Below are positions 13,712-16,768 of a stretch of 16,768 nt of DNA, piece by piece. Below the pieces are notes generated by a model. That model saw only the letters and a list, made by a program, of their open reading frames with translations, was not told where the DNA came from and ran no database searches. The stretch's first letter is position 1, and each line of letters opens with the position of its first letter. This DNA comes from Pigmentiphaga sp. Lineage in GTDB: Bacteria > Pseudomonadota > Gammaproteobacteria > Burkholderiales > Burkholderiaceae_B. The stretch spans positions 1-16,768 of the forward strand of contig JALOAI010000048.1 in the NCBI GenBank assembly GCA_023228945.1, given 5' to 3'. A program made the position numbers and the translations under genes.

Positions 13712-14589
13712 CCATCCGTCTCCAGCAGGGACCGGCAGGCGCCGGGCCGGGCCGATCCGTTCGCCCCTTCCAGTGCGTCGAGCGTGGCGAGAGCCATGGC
13801 GCGATAAGGCGGCAGGAGAGAGGGGCAGTCCTTACGCAGCGCGGAGACATGCCCGCCGATCGTCGCGGCGTCGCCTCGCAGCAGGGGACCCGACAGACCC
13901 GCCATGCCTTTGCCAAGGCTGTTCTCCAGCGCGGCGCGCGCGAGCGGCGCGAGCAGCGCGGCGGGATCGTCTACACCGGCCGCCGCCAGAGCCTCGCGGG
14001 CTCCGGCGATCAAGGTGACGAGATGATTGGCACCATGGCACAGGGCGGCATGGTAGAGTGGGCGGTGCGCCTCGCTTATGTCGACCGGGACGCCGCCCAG
14101 GCGCGCGACGATGGCTCGTGCCTCCGCGCCGGCCTGCCGCGTCGATCCGGTCACGGCGAAACGCGCACCGATCATCTGCCGGACCTCCGCCCGCGGATCG
14201 CCGGTGAAGGACATGGCCGGATGGACTGCCGCGGTGCGCCATCCCCTGGCATCGAGCGGCGCCAATATGGCCGCACCGCTGCGCCCGCTGACATGGAAGG
14301 CAAAGGGAGATGCCGCTCCGGCGACGGCGGCGAGATCATGGACGCATGGTTCGAGCGCGTCGTCCGAAACGGCAAGGACGATCAGATCGCAGGCGTCGGC
14401 GATGTCGGCCATGCGCGTCGCCGCGCGGGCTCGGCCGATCGAAGCAGCGAGGGCGGTGGACTTTGCGGGATCGCGACCCCAGATCCAAAGCGGATCGGCG
14501 GACTGTCCGGCGAGGGCCAGCCCGATCGCGGCGGCGACCCGGCCCGTGCCCATAATGCCGATCTGCCGATAGGGCGGGGCGTCGGCCAT
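13708..14589 (-). CDS. Rossmann-like/DUF2520 domain oxidoreductase-like protein
   Basis: A 293-residue protein with an N-terminal NAD(P)-binding fold (IGIMGTGRVAAAIG, 10-23, then LIVLAVSDDAL). The DUF2520-type helical C-terminal half contains HPAMSFTG (117-124) and YHAALCHGANHLVTLIAGA. The arrangement resembles 6-phosphogluconate dehydrogenase and pyrroline-carboxylate reductase relatives. Proteins of this family are widespread but their substrate is not established. It begins three bases after the htpG stop and overlaps the next gene by four bases, so it is the second gene of that operon. The long plus-strand frame opposite it is an antisense artefact of high GC. Confidence 0.86.
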   Translation of the reverse strand: MADAPPYRQIGIMGTGRVAAAIGLALAGQSADPLWIWGRDPAKSTALAASIGRARAATRMADIADACDLIVLAVSDDALEPCVHDLAAVAGAASPFAFHVSGRSGAAILAPLDARGWRTAAVHPAMSFTGDPRAEVRQMIGARFAVTGSTRQAGAEARAIVARLGGVPVDISEAHRPLYHAALCHGANHLVTLIAGAREALAAAGVDDPAALLAPLARAALENSLGKGMAGLSGPLLRGDAATIGGHVSALRKDCPSLLPPYRAMALATLDALEGANGSARPGACRSLLETDG

Positions 14590-14592
14590 GTC

Positions 14593-16488
14593 CTAAGCGA
14601 CGGCGCGGCGCATGAGCCTGTCGAGCCGTTCGGCGAAGGCGCGCGCATCGGCGGGCTGCTCGCCATCGGCGATCCGCGCCTGATCCAGCAGCAGATGCGC
14701 CAGGTCGGCCTTCAGTGCGTCGGCATCGTCGGCGATCGCCAGCTGCTGGATCAACGCATGGCCGGGATTGATCTCCAGGACCGGGAGGGCCGCCTGCGGC
14801 AATTGCCCGGCGCTGGCGAGCAGCTTTTCGAGGCTCCGGTCCATGCCGCTTTCGGGTGCGACCAGACAGACCGCGCTGGTAGTCAGCCGTTCCGACACGC
14901 GCACGTCCGACACCGCGCCGGCCAGCGTTTCTCTTGCGAAGGCCAGGAAGCCATCCACCGCGCCGCTTTCCGCTTGCACCGCCTTTTCCCTGTCCTCCGC
15001 CAGCGGAATGAGGGTAAGGTCGGCCCCGCCCTGGGTCACCGACTTGAAGGGCTTGCCCTCATAATCGACGCCGATGGTGGTCCAGAAATTGTCGACCTGA
15101 TCGGGCAGCAACAGCACCTCGATCCCTCGCGCGCGGAAGCCTTCAAGCTGTGGCGACGTTGAGAGCCGGTCAAGATCGCTGCCTGTCGCGTAATAGATGG
15201 CGGTCTGGTTTTCCCGGAAGTCCGCGACATAGTCTTTGAGCGAGCGCCAGCCGTCCCCCGATGCCGTGCTCTTGAACCGCGCCAGCCCGAGCAATGTCTC
15301 GCGGCGCTCGAAATCCTCGTACAATCCTTCCTTGAGAACCGGCCCGAAATTCTCCCATATCCGCAGATAAGCATCGGCGTCGCTGTCGGCGAGCTTCTGC
15401 AATTCGGTGAGCACGCGGCCGGTCACGCCCTTCTGGATCGCCGCCAGCACGGGGCTGTCCTGGATCATCTCGCGCGACATGTTGAGCGGCAGGTCGGCCG
15501 AATCCACAAGGCCCCGCACGAAGCGCAGGTAGCGCGGCAGGACAGGCGCCTCGTCGGTGATGAACACCCGGCGCACATAGAGCTTGATATGCCCCTTGCG
15601 ATCCGGGTCGAACAGGTCGAACGGCTTGGTTTCGGGGATGAAGGTCAGGACCGAATATTCGTACCGCCCTTCGGCCCGGTAATGGATCGTGCGCGCGGGC
15701 TTGTCATATTGACCTGCGACGCTCCGGTAGAAGTCGGCATATTCCTCTTCGCTGATGCCCGACCTGGGTTTCAGCCACAGCGCCGCGCCGTCGGCCACGG
15801 GGGCGCCTTCGGCATCGGGCTTTTCGAACAAGGTGATCGGCACGGGAACATGGCCCGACTGCGCCTTGACGATCCGCTCGACGGTGAACCGCTCCGCATA
15901 GGATTTTGCGTCCTCCATCAGGTGCAGGACGACCCGCGTGCCGCGCACGGGCGCATCGGCCAGGTCCACCAGCGCGATCGTGTAGGTGCCAAGCCCGTCC
16001 GAGCTCCAGCGCGCCGCCGCGTCCGTGCCCGCCCGGCGGGAGAAGACCTCCACCTCGCGCGCCACCATGAAGGCGGAATAGAAACCGACGCCGAATTGGC
16101 CGATCAGTTGCGATTCTTCCTTGCCCGCATCGGCCGCAAGCCTGTCCATGAACGCCTTGGTGCCTGACCGCGCGATGGTGCCCAGCGTCTCGCCCATGTC
16201 GGCAGCGGTCATGCCGATGCCATTATCCTCGATCGTCAAGCGGCCCTGATCGGGGTCGAGGATCAGGCTGATGCGCGGCTGCGGATCGTCGCCCAGCAGC
16301 GACGGCGTGGCGATGCCCTCATAGCGCAGCTTCTCGCAGGCGTCGGCAGCGTTGGAAATCAGTTCGCGCAGGAAGACGTCGCGGTCGGAATAGACCGAAT
16401 GCACCATCATATGCAGCAGCTTCGACACGTCTGCCTCGAAGGCGTGGGTCTCCGGCGGCGCGGCGGTGTCGGTCGTCATGATGCTCAT
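14593..16488 (-). CDS. htpG: HtpG, bacterial Hsp90 chaperone
   Basis: A full-length 631-residue Hsp90. The ATPase domain has RELISNAADACEKLRYE (41-57, catalytic Glu42), EDNGIGM (87-93) and GQFGVGFYSAFMV (130-142). The middle domain has LYVRRVFITDEAPVLPRYLRFVRGLVDSADLPLNMSREM, and the C-terminal dimerisation domain closes near 631. HtpG is a cytoplasmic ATP-driven chaperone that remodels client proteins under heat and oxidative stress. The start is ATG 16488; ATG 16479 is also in frame. A heat-shock-type promoter candidate lies immediately upstream. htpG is normally a chromosomal single-copy gene; finding it as first gene of a four-gene operon between conjugation genes suggests a second, mobile copy. 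Confirming that needs the host genome. Confidence 0.96.
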   Translation of the reverse strand: MSIMTTDTAAPPETHAFEADVSKLLHMMVHSVYSDRDVFLRELISNAADACEKLRYEGIATPSLLGDDPQPRISLILDPDQGRLTIEDNGIGMTAADMGETLGTIARSGTKAFMDRLAADAGKEESQLIGQFGVGFYSAFMVAREVEVFSRRAGTDAAARWSSDGLGTYTIALVDLADAPVRGTRVVLHLMEDAKSYAERFTVERIVKAQSGHVPVPITLFEKPDAEGAPVADGAALWLKPRSGISEEEYADFYRSVAGQYDKPARTIHYRAEGRYEYSVLTFIPETKPFDLFDPDRKGHIKLYVRRVFITDEAPVLPRYLRFVRGLVDSADLPLNMSREMIQDSPVLAAIQKGVTGRVLTELQKLADSDADAYLRIWENFGPVLKEGLYEDFERRETLLGLARFKSTASGDGWRSLKDYVADFRENQTAIYYATGSDLDRLSTSPQLEGFRARGIEVLLLPDQVDNFWTTIGVDYEGKPFKSVTQGGADLTLIPLAEDREKAVQAESGAVDGFLAFARETLAGAVSDVRVSERLTTSAVCLVAPESGMDRSLEKLLASAGQLPQAALPVLEINPGHALIQQLAIADDADALKADLAHLLLDQARIADGEQPADARAFAERLDRLMRRAVA

Positions 16489-16513
16489 CCCCGTACAGTA
16501 TCAAATAGCGCGG

Positions 16514-16542
16514 AAATGGCGGCGGCGCCTCCCTTTTGCAAG
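16514..16542 (-). promoter_or_regulatory. candidate RpoH (heat-shock sigma) promoter of htpG
   Basis: On the minus strand CTTGCA (16542-16537) and CCATTT (16519-16514) are 17 bases apart. The wider -10 region, CGCCATTTC, matches the sigma-32 consensus CCCCATTTA at seven of nine positions, and CTTG is the invariant part of the -35. The expected start point is about 18-20 bases before ATG 16488. This fits the known RpoH control of htpG. Confidence 0.5.
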
Positions 16543-16554
16543 ATGAACGGATGG

Positions 16555-16577
16555 CAGCTTCCGGGAAGTCGAAGCTG
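16555..16577. terminator. small inverted repeat between relaxase and htpG
   Basis: CAGCTTC (16555-16561) and GAAGCTG (16571-16577) are perfect complements with a nine-base loop, about 50 bases past the relaxase stop. It may end the relaxase transcript, but no T-run follows. Confidence 0.3.
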
Positions 16578-16627
16578 AACGCTGGGCGTCTGCGATGTCG
16601 GCGAATTCTGTCTTCGACGAGTACCGA

Positions 16628-16768
16628 TCACAATCCCAGTCCACGTTGCCGTCCAAAGGACCAGTCCACACCGCCGCCCGGCGTCATCGTGCCGGAGACG
16701 TGGCGGCCGAGATGCTGTTCGAGCGCCGGCCGCCAGGGAACGAGCTGGAAGCCCAGCCCATTGTCGAT
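16628..16768 (-). CDS. C-terminal end of DUF3363-type relaxase/mobilisation nuclease
   Basis: Only the last 46 codons and the stop (16630-16628) are in the window; the gene continues to the right. The tail reads GFQLVPWRPALEQHLGRHVS, then TPGGGVDWSFGRQRGLGL, which I recognise as the conserved C-terminal end of DUF3363 relaxases of trb-type conjugative elements. The full protein would nick oriT and pilot the strand through the coupling protein, so it works with the traG product at the other end. The identification rests on a short stretch, but the motif is distinctive and the distant traG on the same strand agrees. Confidence 0.8.
   Translation of the reverse strand: MDNGLGFQLVPWRPALEQHLGRHVSGTMTPGGGVDWSFGRQRGLGL

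Noticed and set aside
13684..15162. 492-codon plus-strand open frame
   Set aside because: It lies antisense to DUF2520 and htpG and has no recognisable domain; such frames are common opposite GC-rich genes.
1..16768. CRISPR arrays, tRNA or rRNA genes, transposases
   Set aside because: I saw no regular spaced repeats, no tRNA cloverleaf and no transposase motifs on either strand.

Overview
The window looks like alphaproteobacterial DNA, most likely from a sphingomonad. It is GC-rich, and its two ends carry conjugation genes of the kind found in trb-type integrative and conjugative elements of Sphingomonadales and related groups. The left edge holds most of a TraG/VirD4 coupling protein on the minus strand, running off the window. 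The right edge holds the last 46 codons of a protein ending like the DUF3363 relaxases of these elements, also on the minus strand. About 15 kb of other genes separate them, so I read the window as a cargo region between relaxase and coupling-protein genes of an integrative element or plasmid. The taxon and element type are inferences from protein character and gene order only.

Layout from left to right: (1) traG, minus strand, then about 500 bases without a convincing gene. (2) A trypsin-fold serine protease (2017-3084), a possible 49-codon ORF joined to its stop, and an all-alpha protein with HEPN-like character (3252-3971). This last gene meets an acidic, coiled, GHNxPPE-motif protein of unknown function (3968-4789, minus) tail to tail. 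(3) A compact plus-strand operon at 5032-8861: DprA-like, phosphoribosyltransferase, a second DprA-like, then a degenerate HAD domain fused to a second phosphoribosyltransferase. (4) An XRE repressor with an ImmA/IrrE metallopeptidase (minus), divergent from a small basic duplicated protein and an unknown 343-residue protein (plus). (5) A minus-strand operon reading htpG, a DUF2520 oxidoreductase-like gene, a TIP30-like NAD(P)-binding gene, and a YcaQ-type DNA glycosylase. A heat-shock-like promoter candidate lies before htpG. (6) The relaxase tail.

The most interesting part is region 3. Pairs of a DprA/SLOG protein with a phosphoribosyltransferase are known from the ShosTA toxin-antitoxin and anti-phage family. 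Here the pair is doubled, with two dissimilar DprA proteins and two dissimilar phosphoribosyltransferases in strict alternation, joined by overlaps or 2-base gaps. The second DprA ends in QLSLF, a canonical bacterial sliding-clamp-binding motif. The HAD domain of the last protein has lost its nucleophile aspartate. This suggests a defence or DNA-damage-responsive system tied to replication forks, in which nucleotide-binding SLOG proteins control phosphoribosyl chemistry. The protease, HEPN-like and XRE/ImmA genes around it fit a defence-island setting. The htpG-to-ycaQ operon looks like a stress and repair cargo. None of these functions has been tested here.
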